Shown: positions 45,242-54,154 of the stretch, piece after piece
Position numbering within the stretch: position 1 is the stretch's first letter
Layout of the letters: every line of letters begins with the position of its first letter
DNA from: Cyclobacteriaceae bacterium
GTDB taxonomy: Bacteria; Bacteroidota; Bacteroidia; Cytophagales; Cyclobacteriaceae
Assembly (NCBI GenBank): GCA_026129485.1
Contig: JAHCHY010000009.1
Location: 1-64,000 of the forward strand
DNA: 64,000 bases
Direction of reading: 5' to 3'
The notes under the pieces: generated by a model
Told to the model about the DNA's origin: nothing
The model's database searches: none
The model's input: the letters and a program-made list of their open reading frames with translations, nothing else
Position numbers and translations under genes: made by a program

Positions 45242-48004
45242 ATGGGCCTGAACTGGAGAAAAGTGTTAATTCTCTCAGGGATTTCAGTGCTTGGTTACTT
45301 CAGTGCGGTTGGGTCCCACTTAAGGGCAGGTAATATTTCGATAACCAGGCAAAATTGTTCATCAACTGAGTTTAGAATTTTAGTCGTGCTTTATGCCGAT
45401 ATGGGATCTCCTGTTATTCCGGGAGGAGGAATCCTTAATTTTGGTGATGGTACATTGATGACTACGACCTCTGGCGATTTTGTAAGGGGTGCAAATTTAC
45501 CTAATCAGGTTAGCGTTTATACACTTGATGTTTTGCACACCTATTCTGCAAGCAATCAGCCTGTTTTGGTTAGTTACGAGGAACCAAACAGAAACGGAGG
45601 CATATTGAATATTGCAAACTCAGCAGGTGTTCCTTTTTATTTAGAGTCTGTCATACTTGTTTCTTCAACGCTCTGTAATTCTACTCCGGTATTGTTTTCA
45701 CCCCCGGTTGACATAGCTTGTCATAAAATTGCATTCCAACATAATCCTGCCGCGTTCGATGCAGATGGAGATAGTTTGTCTTTTCATCTTGCTGTTCCAA
45801 AAAGATCACGCAATACAGAAGTAGATTATGCCTCTCCGGATAATGAGTCATTTTACTCAAACTTTGCATCAGGTTCTGAAGATGGTTTAAATCCGCCCAG
45901 TATTATGATTGACCCTGTTTCGGGAATGCTGGTTTGGGATGCACCGGGAGCAATTGGCGAATACAATGTGGCCTTTATCGTTAATGAATGGAGAAAGATA
46001 AATGGCAATTACACTATTATTGGTTTTGTGAGGCGAGATATGCAGATAATTGTAGCGGAATGCTCCAATAGACCTCCTGAGCTGATTATTCCACAAGATT
46101 TATGTATTTACGTTGGTGAGTTTCTTGAAAGGGAATTTACAGGTATTGATCCTGACGGAAACCCAGTTAAAGTAGAAGTATTTTCCGGGATTTTTGATCA
46201 TAACTCTAACCCTACGGTGGTTCCGCAAATTCCGCAGTTTAGCATACCACCTTCGCTTACGACTTTTAAATGGGTACCGAACTGTAATGATGTTAGAAAC
46301 CAACCTTATCAGGTTGTGATCAAGATTACAGATAATCCAACCCATGGGTACTCGATAGCACGGTTCAAGATATGGAACATCAGGGTGGCTGCGCAAGCGC
46401 CAGAAGTGAATGAGCCGGTACTGGATGTTATTGCCAGAAACGGAACTATTTTCTGGTCGCCATACATATGTTCTAATGCAAGTAGTATCGTGATCTGGAG
46501 GCGAGTGGGGAAATTTGATTATATACCGGACAAATGTATAGCGGGAGTTCCTGAATATGCCGGGTATATACGGATTGCAGAAGTTGATCCGGGGCAAACC
46601 AGCTTTATTGATGACAACTTCGGGCAAGGGTTGGCACCAGGTGCTGTATATTGCTATAGGATCACAGCTATCTTTCCTTTAGCTGGCGGAGCTGAAAGTG
46701 AGGTTTCAGTAGAAAAGTGTATGCCACCTGTTTTGGCTGAAGCACCTGTAATAACGAAAGTATCGGTTGACAAGACTTCTAAGGAAACAGGAACAGTAAG
46801 TTTGAAATGGTACAGCCCTTATGATTTGGATTTTAATGATTTTGAGGGACAATATGAATATGTTGTACTAAGAACTGTACAGGGTGGATTAACGGATTTT
46901 ATACCGATTACTACAGCTTCGATTGTTGATACTGTATTTGTTGATTACGGATTGAACACCGAATCTTTTTCTTATGCTTATAAAATAGTGTTGTTGGCAA
47001 AAGGTATGGGCGAGAGCGAATTGATTCCTTTAGATTCTTCCACTGCTGCATCCTCCGTCTGGAATATTACATCAAGCGAAGATAAGGCGATATCTCTTTC
47101 ATGGTTCGCTGATGTTCCCTGGAGTAATACGGTGCAGGCTAATCCCTGGCATTTGGTATATAGACAATCCGAAGATGAAGATGAATTTATATTAATGGAC
47201 AGTGTTAATGTAGTTGAAAATGGATTTTCTTATACGGATAGAGGAACATTCAATGCAGTGCCATTGGAAGACCAGAAGTTTTATTGCTATAAGATACTAA
47301 CGCGCGGTTCGTATGGTAATCCAGATATTGAGTCTCCTTTAGAGAATTTTTCTCAGGTGATGTGTTCTACTACTTTTGATGATACGCCTCCATGTATTCC
47401 TCTTGTTAAGGGCGCATTGGATTGTAAAGTGCTTGTAAAGGAATGGTCATGTAATCAACAATATTTTGATAATGAGCTGCTTGTAGAGCATGAGAATATT
47501 GTTTGTGATGCTGATGTCTATTACTACAAGATATATGCAGTTGAGACGGATCAATTACAATTAATAGATATTTCATTTAGTCCCGCTTATGTGCACTCCA
47601 ATTTGAACAGTAAATCAAAGTGCTATCGGGTAAGTTCGGTGGATAGAGCGGGGAATGAGAGTGATCTGAGTGAAATGGTATGCTTTGATAACTGTCCAAC
47701 TGTTTATTTCCCTAATGTATTTACACCAGATGGTGATATGTATAATCAATTTTTTACTACAATAAACAACGAACCTTATTGCACAAGATTTGTAGAACGT
47801 ATTTCTTTAAAAATCCTGAACAGATGGGGGCAAACTGTTGTTGATATACCTTCAGCCGGATCAGTTCAATGGAATGGAAGGGACAATAAAGGTAGGGAAG
47901 TTGATACGGGAATTTATTTTTTTATTGCTAACATTGAGTTTCAGGTTAGTAACCAAAAAGAAAGATTTAGTGAAGTTAAAGGATGGGTTCAGTTGATGAA
48001 GTAA
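45242..48004 (+). CDS. Secreted T9SS type B (CHU_C) protein, low GC
   Basis: 920 residues with an N-terminal signal-like segment, then beta-rich domains: HLRAGNISITRQNCSS (a cadherin/PKD-type start seen in such proteins), FDADGDSLSFHLAVP, fibronectin-III-like units (FKIWNIRVAAQAPEVNEPVLDV, GAVYCYRITAIFPLAGGAESEV, KCYRVSSVDRAGNESDLSE), and a C-terminal gliding-motility-associated domain VYFPNVFTPDGDMYNQFF, ILNRWGQTVVD, GIYFFIANIEF. The CHU_C domain marks T9SS export to the surface. The two 60-base lines I counted (46081-46140, 47161-47220) are 33% and 28% GC, against 60% in a line of the preceding gene (44221-44280). It is followed after 14 bases by ribE. Confidence 0.85.
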   Translation: MGLNWRKVLILSGISVLGYFSAVGSHLRAGNISITRQNCSSTEFRILVVLYADMGSPVIPGGGILNFGDGTLMTTTSGDFVRGANLPNQVSVYTLDVLHTYSASNQPVLVSYEEPNRNGGILNIANSAGVPFYLESVILVSSTLCNSTPVLFSPPVDIACHKIAFQHNPAAFDADGDSLSFHLAVPKRSRNTEVDYASPDNESFYSNFASGSEDGLNPPSIMIDPVSGMLVWDAPGAIGEYNVAFIVNEWRKINGNYTIIGFVRRDMQIIVAECSNRPPELIIPQDLCIYVGEFLEREFTGIDPDGNPVKVEVFSGIFDHNSNPTVVPQIPQFSIPPSLTTFKWVPNCNDVRNQPYQVVIKITDNPTHGYSIARFKIWNIRVAAQAPEVNEPVLDVIARNGTIFWSPYICSNASSIVIWRRVGKFDYIPDKCIAGVPEYAGYIRIAEVDPGQTSFIDDNFGQGLAPGAVYCYRITAIFPLAGGAESEVSVEKCMPPVLAEAPVITKVSVDKTSKETGTVSLKWYSPYDLDFNDFEGQYEYVVLRTVQGGLTDFIPITTASIVDTVFVDYGLNTESFSYAYKIVLLAKGMGESELIPLDSSTAASSVWNITSSEDKAISLSWFADVPWSNTVQANPWHLVYRQSEDEDEFILMDSVNVVENGFSYTDRGTFNAVPLEDQKFYCYKILTRGSYGNPDIESPLENFSQVMCSTTFDDTPPCIPLVKGALDCKVLVKEWSCNQQYFDNELLVEHENIVCDADVYYYKIYAVETDQLQLIDISFSPAYVHSNLNSKSKCYRVSSVDRAGNESDLSEMVCFDNCPTVYFPNVFTPDGDMYNQFFTTINNEPYCTRFVERISLKILNRWGQTVVDIPSAGSVQWNGRDNKGREVDTGIYFFIANIEFQVSNQKERFSEVKGWVQLMK

Positions 48005-48018
48005 ATGCGGATGGATAA

Positions 48019-48603
48019 ATGTTTACCGGGATAATAGAATCACCAGGAAAAATAACTCATGTTGAACCTCAACAATCCAACCTCGTGTTTTGGATTGAGA
48101 GCCCGATAAGTCATGAGCTGAAAATCGATCAGAGCGTTTCGCACGATGGTGTTTGTCTTACCGTAACAGAAATTGCCGGCAATGCGCATTGTGTAACGGC
48201 TGTGCAGGAAACTTTGAATAAGACCAGCCTGCGAGGCTGGAAGACAGGAGTTTTGGTAAACCTGGAACGATGCATGGCAGCCAACGGCCGGTTTGATGGC
48301 CATATTGTGCAAGGCCATGTAGACCAGGTGAGTATAGTGAAATCCGTTAGTAATGAAAACGGTAGCTGGTTGTTTGACTTTGAGTATGATGCAGCGTTGG
48401 GGAATGTTACGGTTGAGAAAGGCTCAATCTCGGTCAATGGTGTAAGCTTAACCTGCTTTAACAGTGGGGACGGAATTTTTTCGGTAGCTATTATTCCCTA
48501 CACATTTGAGCATACCAATTTTAACCGGTTAAAGCCGGGCGATTCCGTTAACCTGGAATTTGATATTATTGGTAAATACGTAAAGCGGTTGTTGAAAAAA
48601 TAA
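48019..48603 (+). CDS. ribE: Riboflavin synthase
   Basis: A 194-residue riboflavin synthase alpha chain with two homologous lumazine-binding halves. The first starts MFTGIIESPGKI and holds SVSHDGVCLTV; the second holds GHIVQGHVDQV, KGSISVNGVSLT. It converts two 6,7-dimethyl-8-ribityllumazine molecules to riboflavin plus the pyrimidine. Cytoplasmic, normal length. It follows the T9SS gene closely, though this is unlikely to be a functional link. Confidence 0.95.
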   Translation: MFTGIIESPGKITHVEPQQSNLVFWIESPISHELKIDQSVSHDGVCLTVTEIAGNAHCVTAVQETLNKTSLRGWKTGVLVNLERCMAANGRFDGHIVQGHVDQVSIVKSVSNENGSWLFDFEYDAALGNVTVEKGSISVNGVSLTCFNSGDGIFSVAIIPYTFEHTNFNRLKPGDSVNLEFDIIGKYVKRLLKK

Positions 48604-48616
48604 ATGAGCAATGAGT

Positions 48617-49198
48617 TTAATCACTGCTCGCTTTGTTTCGGTATCGTTTCAAAAGTATTTGCGAAACCTGGTAGCTCAACCGTCCGCAGGCTAACCCGAT
48701 CAAGCCGCCCACTAATATATCTCCGGGAAAGTGCACCCCGAGGTAGATCCGGGTATAGGTCATCAGCGCTGCCCAGGCAAAAATTACCCCAATCCATTTT
48801 ATATGATCCCGTAGTGCCAGGCATACGAAGAGCGCTACACCCAGCGTGTTGGCGGCATGACCGGATGAAAAGCCATAGCGCCCCCCCCTGTATTCATTAA
48901 CATGATGCAGCAGCCCAACCAGAGTGGGGTCGTGCGAGGGGCGAAGTCTTTCAAAAAAAGGTTTCATAAAAGATGAGGTGATCTGATCGCAAAGCAAAAC
49001 GGTAAGCGCTGCGCCAATCATAATAAACCAGCCTTCCTTTTTGTAGGTCTTAAAAACAAGGTAAGCGAGAAATATGTAAAGCGGAATCCAGAACGCTGTT
49101 TTGGTAACCAGGATCATAACCGGGTCGAGCCAGTCTGCATGATGGCTGTTCAGCCAGATCAGCAGCTTTTTATCCCATTCAACCAGGTCTTCTAACAT
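48617..49198 (-). CDS. PAP2 family membrane phosphatase
   Basis: 193 residues from the ATG at 49196-49198, giving LEDLVEWDKKLLIWLN, the usual start of Bacteroidota PAP2 proteins. Five or six membrane helices. The phosphatase site is complete: KPFFERLRP (79-87), SSGH (111-114), and TRIYLGVHFPGD (139-150) with Arg, His and Asp. Members dephosphorylate phosphatidic acid, undecaprenyl pyrophosphate or lipid A; the substrate here is unknown. Convergent with ribE. Confidence 0.9.
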   Translation of the reverse strand: MLEDLVEWDKKLLIWLNSHHADWLDPVMILVTKTAFWIPLYIFLAYLVFKTYKKEGWFIMIGAALTVLLCDQITSSFMKPFFERLRPSHDPTLVGLLHHVNEYRGGRYGFSSGHAANTLGVALFVCLALRDHIKWIGVIFAWAALMTYTRIYLGVHFPGDILVGGLIGLACGRLSYQVSQILLKRYRNKASSD

Positions 49199-49288
49199 CG
49201 TCTTAAAGGTATGATTAATCGGACACACCAGCTCTTGAAAACTCACTATAAATTGTAACTTGTAGGCCTGTATTTGGCTTTAAATCGT

Positions 49289-50770
49289 ATGGATAAATTT
49301 GATCTTGTCATTATTGGCGCAGGCCCTGCAGGTTATGCAGCGGCCATGCGGGCATTGGATTTCAAAAAGCGAACATTGGTGATAGAAAAAAGCAGGGTAG
49401 GCGGTGCAGGTGTTACCAACGGTGCGCTTTCATCCAAAACCTGGTGGGAGCTTTCGCGCGAAGCATCTGCATTCCGTAAGAACCTGAAGCGCTATAATAT
49501 TGAAGCGCCATCTATCAGCTTCAAGGAAATACAAAGCGAAGTGCGCAAAGCTGTGGCTGAACGGAAAGGCTTGCTGGAAGAGCACATGCGCGAGCTGAAT
49601 GCATCCGCTTACTCAAACCTGCTTCAGTACAGAACCGGTCATGCCCGGTTAGTAACACAACATGAAATTGAGATTACCAATGGCGGTCGACAGGAAACCG
49701 TGTATGCTGAAGATATAATTCTGGCAACCGGAAGCCGGCCCCGGTATTTACCTGAGCTTCCGATAGATGAAAAGATCGTGTTAACCAGCGAGGGCATTGA
49801 GGATCTTGAAGATTTTCCCGAGAGCATGGTGATTGTGGGGGCGGGGGTAATCGGTTGCGAGTATGCCACGATATTCAGCGGCTTTGGCCGAACCAAAGTA
49901 CACCTGATAGACAAGGGCGATCGCATCTTACCATTTGAAGATGAAGACGTGGTTCGCATTGTGGAACGCAATATGGAGAATAACGGTGTATTGATTCACC
50001 GTAATTCACGGCTGGTAGACATGAAGATTGTGAACGGGCGCGTGGAATATGAGCTGGAATATACCGATGGCAGCCGCGATATATTTAATGTAGAGAAAGC
50101 CCTTGTTTCCGTTGGTCGCGTTCCCAATATAGAGAACCTATGGAGTGATCAGGTGGGTATCAGCATCTCTAAACGCGGCATTGATAATAACGATACACAA
50201 ACCAATGTTCCCAATATTTATGCAGTAGGTGATTTAACAGCCGATATCTCGCTGGTGAATGTAGGTGAGCTGGAAGGCCGGTATGCGGTTGAGCGTATCT
50301 TTGGCCACCCGGATCGGAAGCTGGTTTATGAAAACATCAGCACCATTATGTTTTTAAGTCCTGAAGTTGCCGGTGTGGGTATGAATGAGATCCAGGCCAG
50401 GGAAAAAGGTATTGATTACAAAGTGGTAACCTTGGAGTACAGCACCATCAGCCGGGCTATAGCTAAACGCAACACACAGGGGTTTATTAAGCTGTTGGTA
50501 ACCTGCGATGACCAGATGAAGATACTGGGTATGAAAGTGGTAGGCTTGCATGCCAGCAGCGCTATCCAGGCGGTGGCGGTGCTCATCAGCATGGATAAAG
50601 GCATTGACGAGCTGGCCGAATGTGTGCACCCGCACCCCAGTATTACCGAAGGCATCCAGGAGTGTGTGCGTATGCTGATGGGAAAGTCGCTTTTAAAACC
50701 TGCCGGGCTGCGCGGCCGGCTTTCCTGCCGTACCTGTATTAAGGGATGCTACACCGATATAGAATTTTAA
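49289..50770 (+). CDS. Lipoamide-dehydrogenase-like flavoprotein lacking the redox disulfide
   Basis: 493 residues from the ATG at 49289. FAD site GAGPAGYAA (10-18), NAD site IVGAGVIGCEYATIFSGFG, FAD-ribityl motif NIYAVGDLTADISLV and C-terminal interface HPHPSITEGIQECV are all those of the lipoamide dehydrogenase/glutathione reductase family. The redox motif GGTCxxxGC is replaced by GGAGVTNGALSSK (38-50), so Cys41 becomes Gly and Cys46 Ala. The last residues add Cys480, Cys483 and Cys487 (LSCRTCIKGCYTDIEF). It cannot work as a classical disulfide reductase; a transhydrogenase-like or diaphorase role, or use of the tail cysteines, is possible. One base separates it from the next lipoprotein gene. 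Confidence 0.85.
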   Translation: MDKFDLVIIGAGPAGYAAAMRALDFKKRTLVIEKSRVGGAGVTNGALSSKTWWELSREASAFRKNLKRYNIEAPSISFKEIQSEVRKAVAERKGLLEEHMRELNASAYSNLLQYRTGHARLVTQHEIEITNGGRQETVYAEDIILATGSRPRYLPELPIDEKIVLTSEGIEDLEDFPESMVIVGAGVIGCEYATIFSGFGRTKVHLIDKGDRILPFEDEDVVRIVERNMENNGVLIHRNSRLVDMKIVNGRVEYELEYTDGSRDIFNVEKALVSVGRVPNIENLWSDQVGISISKRGIDNNDTQTNVPNIYAVGDLTADISLVNVGELEGRYAVERIFGHPDRKLVYENISTIMFLSPEVAGVGMNEIQAREKGIDYKVVTLEYSTISRAIAKRNTQGFIKLLVTCDDQMKILGMKVVGLHASSAIQAVAVLISMDKGIDELAECVHPHPSITEGIQECVRMLMGKSLLKPAGLRGRLSCRTCIKGCYTDIEF

Positions 50771-50771
50771 C

Positions 50772-51332
50772 ATGAAAGGTATTGTGATTGTGATATTGGT
50801 TGTGCTGGTATCGTCTTGCTCCATTGAAAAATTGTACTCCATCCGGCAAAGCCAGAAACGACCGGACTTTGAGCAGGTCGATTTCCATGACCTCGCCCAA
50901 CGTTATATGTACAAGGAAGAAACAGAAGAATCGGTTGAGGGTATTTATGCGGTTTCGGTAGTCGTGCTCCGAAAGGGTAAGCCGTTTTTGTCGACCGTTG
51001 AGAAAGAAAAGATTGTGGAACGAAAGGAAAACTATTCCACAGTTGCTATTATCCGTGATCCGAACAATGCCAGCCGGGAATATCTTGAAATCTCGCTTGA
51101 TAAATCGTTGCTGCCGTCCTATTCTGTTCGCGGAGAGTTTACAAGGCTGGCCGAATCGAATCTTTTAGTATACCGGCATTTTGAACCGCGAAAGCAGTCG
51201 GTAACCTATACGTTTACGTACGACAAAACCCGCGATATGCTGGAGGGCATCCGAAAAGAAAATTCAGGTAATTCTGAGTTTACCTACACGCTAACCTATC
51301 TCAAGCTTCACCCGAAGCGGCTGGATAAATGA
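50772..51332 (+). CDS. Hypothetical lipoprotein
   Basis: A 186-residue protein with a lipoprotein signal (MKGIVIVILVVLVSSC, Cys16). The mature part is charged and predicted mixed alpha/beta, with VEGIYAVSVVVLRKGKP and YTFTYDKTRDMLEGIRK. No family is recognised. It starts one base after the flavoprotein stop and is likely co-translated with it. Convergent with hisIE. Confidence 0.65.
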   Translation: MKGIVIVILVVLVSSCSIEKLYSIRQSQKRPDFEQVDFHDLAQRYMYKEETEESVEGIYAVSVVVLRKGKPFLSTVEKEKIVERKENYSTVAIIRDPNNASREYLEISLDKSLLPSYSVRGEFTRLAESNLLVYRHFEPRKQSVTYTFTYDKTRDMLEGIRKENSGNSEFTYTLTYLKLHPKRLDK

Positions 51333-51338
51333 AGCGGT

Positions 51339-51938
51339 TTAGCTGTGCCTGGTTTTTAGCACCGTAATAACATCCTTCAGTTCATACCCCTTTGCAGTAA
51401 GCAGCACAAGGTAGTGGTACATCAGGTCGGCAGCTTCACCTAAAAATAAATCCCTGTTGTCGTCTTTCGATTCAATCACCAGCTCGACAGCCTCTTCACC
51501 CACTTTTTGCGCGATTTTATTAATACCGGCATCAAACAACTGATTGGTGTATGATCCGCTTTTAGGATTTGCCTTCCGGTTTTGGATAATGGATTCAAGA
51601 AAGCCTAATTCAATACCTTCATTTTTTTCATCGAAACAGGTATCGGCACCGGTGTGGCAGGATGGACCTTGGGGTTTTACTTTAAACAATAAGGTATCGT
51701 TATCACAATCTAATAATACATCTACCAGTATAAGATAGTTTCCGGATGTTTCTCCTTTTGTCCACAACCGTTGTTTTGTACGACTATAAAACGTTAGCTT
51801 TTTTTCAGCCAGAGTTTTGGCAAGCGCTTCCGGGTTCATAAAGCCAAGCATTAACACTTTATGGGTTTGTGCATCCTGTATCACACAGGGTACTAATCCA
51901 TTTGCTTTTTCGAAATTAACTTCAGAAGTGTCAATCAT
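51339..51938 (-). CDS. hisI: Bifunctional phosphoribosyl-AMP cyclohydrolase/phosphoribosyl-ATP pyrophosphatase
   Basis: A 199-residue HisIE fusion. The HisI half has TFYSRTKQRLWTKGETSGN and the metal site CDNDTLL...GPSCHTGADTCF. The HisE half (from about 115) is the all-helical MazG-like fold with KVGEEAVELVIESKDD. It catalyses steps 2 and 3 of histidine synthesis. Last gene of the operon, 6 bases after hisF. Confidence 0.95.
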   Translation of the reverse strand: MIDTSEVNFEKANGLVPCVIQDAQTHKVLMLGFMNPEALAKTLAEKKLTFYSRTKQRLWTKGETSGNYLILVDVLLDCDNDTLLFKVKPQGPSCHTGADTCFDEKNEGIELGFLESIIQNRKANPKSGSYTNQLFDAGINKIAQKVGEEAVELVIESKDDNRDLFLGEAADLMYHYLVLLTAKGYELKDVITVLKTRHS

Positions 51939-51944
51939 AGTCTT

Positions 51945-52700
51945 TCAGATTCGGATGGGGATACCATTATTTTTAAGGTACGATTTTAGATCGGGAATGG
52001 AAAGCTCGCCAAAATGAAAGAGCGAAGCGGCTAATGCGGCATCGGCTTTTCCTAAAGTAAAGGCTTGTGTAAAATGTTCCCGGTAGCCGGCACCACCGGA
52101 TGCAATTACCGGGATACTTAATAGTTCGTGAAGCTTTGCCAGCGGGTCAATGGCAAAACCCTGTTTGGTACCATCGTGATCCATGCTGGTGAACAGGATT
52201 TCACCGGCTCCACGCTGCTGTCCTTCCCGTGCCCATGTAAATAATTTTTTGTCGGTAGGCCTGCTTCCGCCATGTGTATGAACAGTCCATTGGTTAAAAA
52301 TTTTTCGGGCATCAATGGCCAGTACCACGAACTGCGACCCGAACGCACGGGCCAGCTCATCTATTAACTGCGGGTTGCGTACCGCGGCTGAGTTTATACT
52401 TACCTTATCGGCACCGGCTTCCAGTAAAGGTTCTACATCGGCAACGGAGCTAATACCTCCGCCTACCGTAAACGGGATATTTACATGCCGGGCAATTTCT
52501 TTTACCAACGATACAAACGTTTTTCGATTGTCGGTGGTGGCCGTTATATCCAGGAACACCAGCTCATCAGCGCCTTGTTGCGCATAAGTAGCGCCAAGCT
52601 CAACCGGGTCGCCTGCATCGCGAATGTTTACAAAGTTTATTCCTTTAACGGTGCGGCCGTCTTTAATATCTAAGCAAGGTATAATTCGTTTGGTAAGCAA
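51945..52700 (-). CDS. hisF: Imidazole glycerol phosphate synthase cyclase subunit
   Basis: A 251-residue TIM barrel starting [19 protein letters not shown]; the start is a TTG at 52698-52700, since no ATG fits and HisF always begins this way. [33 protein letters not shown] and ASGGAG are the phosphate-binding and catalytic strands. It pairs with HisH to form IGP and AICAR. It follows hisA by 11 bases. Confidence 0.95.
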   Translation of the reverse strand: MLTKRIIPCLDIKDGRTVKGINFVNIRDAGDPVELGATYAQQGADELVFLDITATTDNRKTFVSLVKEIARHVNIPFTVGGGISSVADVEPLLEAGADKVSINSAAVRNPQLIDELARAFGSQFVVLAIDARKIFNQWTVHTHGGSRPTDKKLFTWAREGQQRGAGEILFTSMDHDGTKQGFAIDPLAKLHELLSIPVIASGGAGYREHFTQAFTLGKADAALAASLFHFGELSIPDLKSYLKNNGIPIRI

Positions 52701-52711
52701 TGCGAAAGGAA

Positions 52712-53434
52712 TTATGTGTTCTGAAATGCCTTCAATTCTTCTAACTTAAGCTTGCCCTCGTAAATAGCTTTGCCGATAATTACAGCATACACCTTGGCAT
52801 ACTTTAGTTCTTTCAGGTCGTCCATGCTGCTTACTCCGCCACTGGCTACAACTTTTAGCGTGGGAAAACGCTTGATCAGTTTTTTGTACAACCCGATGTT
52901 GGGGCCTTCCAGCATACCATCGGTGGTAATGTCTGTGCAAGCCAGGTATTCCAGGCCTTCTCGCTCAAAACGACTCACCAGATCAAATAACCTGAAGCTG
53001 GTGTCTTCCAGCCAGCCGTTGATGGCTACGGTTTCACCCTTTACATCAGCGCTCAGGATAAAGTTTTCGGTACCATATTGCTTCAGCCAGTTGCTGAATT
53101 TTTCGGGCTCCTTTACGGCAAGGCTACCCACATTGATCTGGTGAACGCCCAGCTCTAACAGTTGCTCTACTTCTTCTTCCGTTTTTACTCCTCCGCCAAA
53201 ATCAACACTCAAAGCGGTCTGCTCCTGTATATCGCGAATTACGTCCCAGTTTACTACATGGCCTTCGCGTGCACCGTCCAGGTCAACCAGGTGTAAGCAA
53301 TCCAGGTCAGCATCCTGGAACTCCAGCGCGACTTCAACCGGGTCTTCGCGGTATATTTTCTTCTTGCCAAAATCACCTTGTGTAAGCCGTACACATTTTC
53401 CATCGATAATATCAATAGCCGGGATGATGCGCAT
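52712..53434 (-). CDS. hisA: ProFAR isomerase
   Basis: A 240-residue TIM barrel, [20 protein letters not shown] at the start, with [37 protein letters not shown] and [12 protein letters not shown]. Catalytic Asp8 lies in the first strand and the second catalytic Asp in TDITTDG. It opens the ribose ring of ProFAR. Normal length; 6 bases after hisH. Confidence 0.96.
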   Translation of the reverse strand: MRIIPAIDIIDGKCVRLTQGDFGKKKIYREDPVEVALEFQDADLDCLHLVDLDGAREGHVVNWDVIRDIQEQTALSVDFGGGVKTEEEVEQLLELGVHQINVGSLAVKEPEKFSNWLKQYGTENFILSADVKGETVAINGWLEDTSFRLFDLVSRFEREGLEYLACTDITTDGMLEGPNIGLYKKLIKRFPTLKVVASGGVSSMDDLKELKYAKVYAVIIGKAIYEGKLKLEELKAFQNT

Positions 53435-53440
53435 AATATG

Positions 53441-54025
53441 TTAAACCTGATTTAAAAATAAGGATAAAATTTTTTCTCCTGCTTCTGCCGATTTTTCGGG
53501 ATGAAACTGCACAGCAAAGAAATTATCTTTTCGCATGGCCGCGCTGAAAGGCTGTGTATATTCGGTAATAGCCGATGTGTACGCATTAACTGGTACATAA
53601 TAGCTATGCACAAAGTACACAAACTGATCGGTTAACGAGGTATCCATCCAGCTTTGTGTAGGTGTTAATGAATTCCAACCCATGTGCGGAACCTTTTCAT
53701 TTTTTTTCGGTTGAAACCGTTTAACAGGCTCATCAAATATGCCGATGCAAGGTGTATCGTTTTCTTCTGAGCAGGCGCAAAGTAATTGCATACCGAGGCA
53801 AATACCCAGTACGGGTTGTTTCAGCTCTTTAATCAACAGGTCAAGCTTCCTGTCTTTCAGGTAATTCATGGTGGTGTTTGCTTCGCCCACACCGGGGAAA
53901 ATAACCTTGTCTGCTTTGCGTATATCTTCCGGATTATCGGTAATCACATAAGAAACGTTTAGCCGCTCAAGCGTGAAGGCTACGGAGCGGATGTTACCTG
54001 CATTGTACTTTATTATGCTAATCAT
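53441..54025 (-). CDS. hisH: Imidazole glycerol phosphate synthase glutaminase subunit
   Basis: A 194-residue class I glutamine amidotransferase. Nucleophile in PVLGICLGMQLLC and the His/Glu pair in FAVQFHPEKSAEAG. IFPGVGEANTTM and VPHMGWNSL are HisH-specific. It feeds ammonia to HisF. It is separated from hisB by a 129-base gap filled with AT-rich repeats. Confidence 0.95.
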   Translation of the reverse strand: MISIIKYNAGNIRSVAFTLERLNVSYVITDNPEDIRKADKVIFPGVGEANTTMNYLKDRKLDLLIKELKQPVLGICLGMQLLCACSEENDTPCIGIFDEPVKRFQPKKNEKVPHMGWNSLTPTQSWMDTSLTDQFVYFVHSYYVPVNAYTSAITEYTQPFSAAMRKDNFFAVQFHPEKSAEAGEKILSLFLNQV

Positions 54026-54039
54026 TGGAAATTACGATC

Positions 54040-54150
54040 TACGAATGATGAATTACGAATTTGAAATCGATTATGAATTATTGACACTTAATTTATTGTG
54101 ATTAGTCCTGGCAGTTTTAATTGTACTCGTAAATCGTCATTCAAAATTCG
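54040..54150. repeat. AT-rich degenerate repeats between hisB and hisH
   Basis: Units such as TACGAATGATGAATTACGAA and AAATCGTCATTC, AAATTCGTCATTT recur in both orientations and can fold back. They break the otherwise tight spacing of the operon. They look like a dispersed intergenic element. Confidence 0.5.
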
Positions 54151-54154
54151 TCAT

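Noticed and set aside
48200-48245. AGCCTGCGAGGCT in ribE as another copy of the hisB palindrome
   Set aside because: It lacks the CTCTCCGG centre and encodes the normal KTSLRGWKTG segment of riboflavin synthase.
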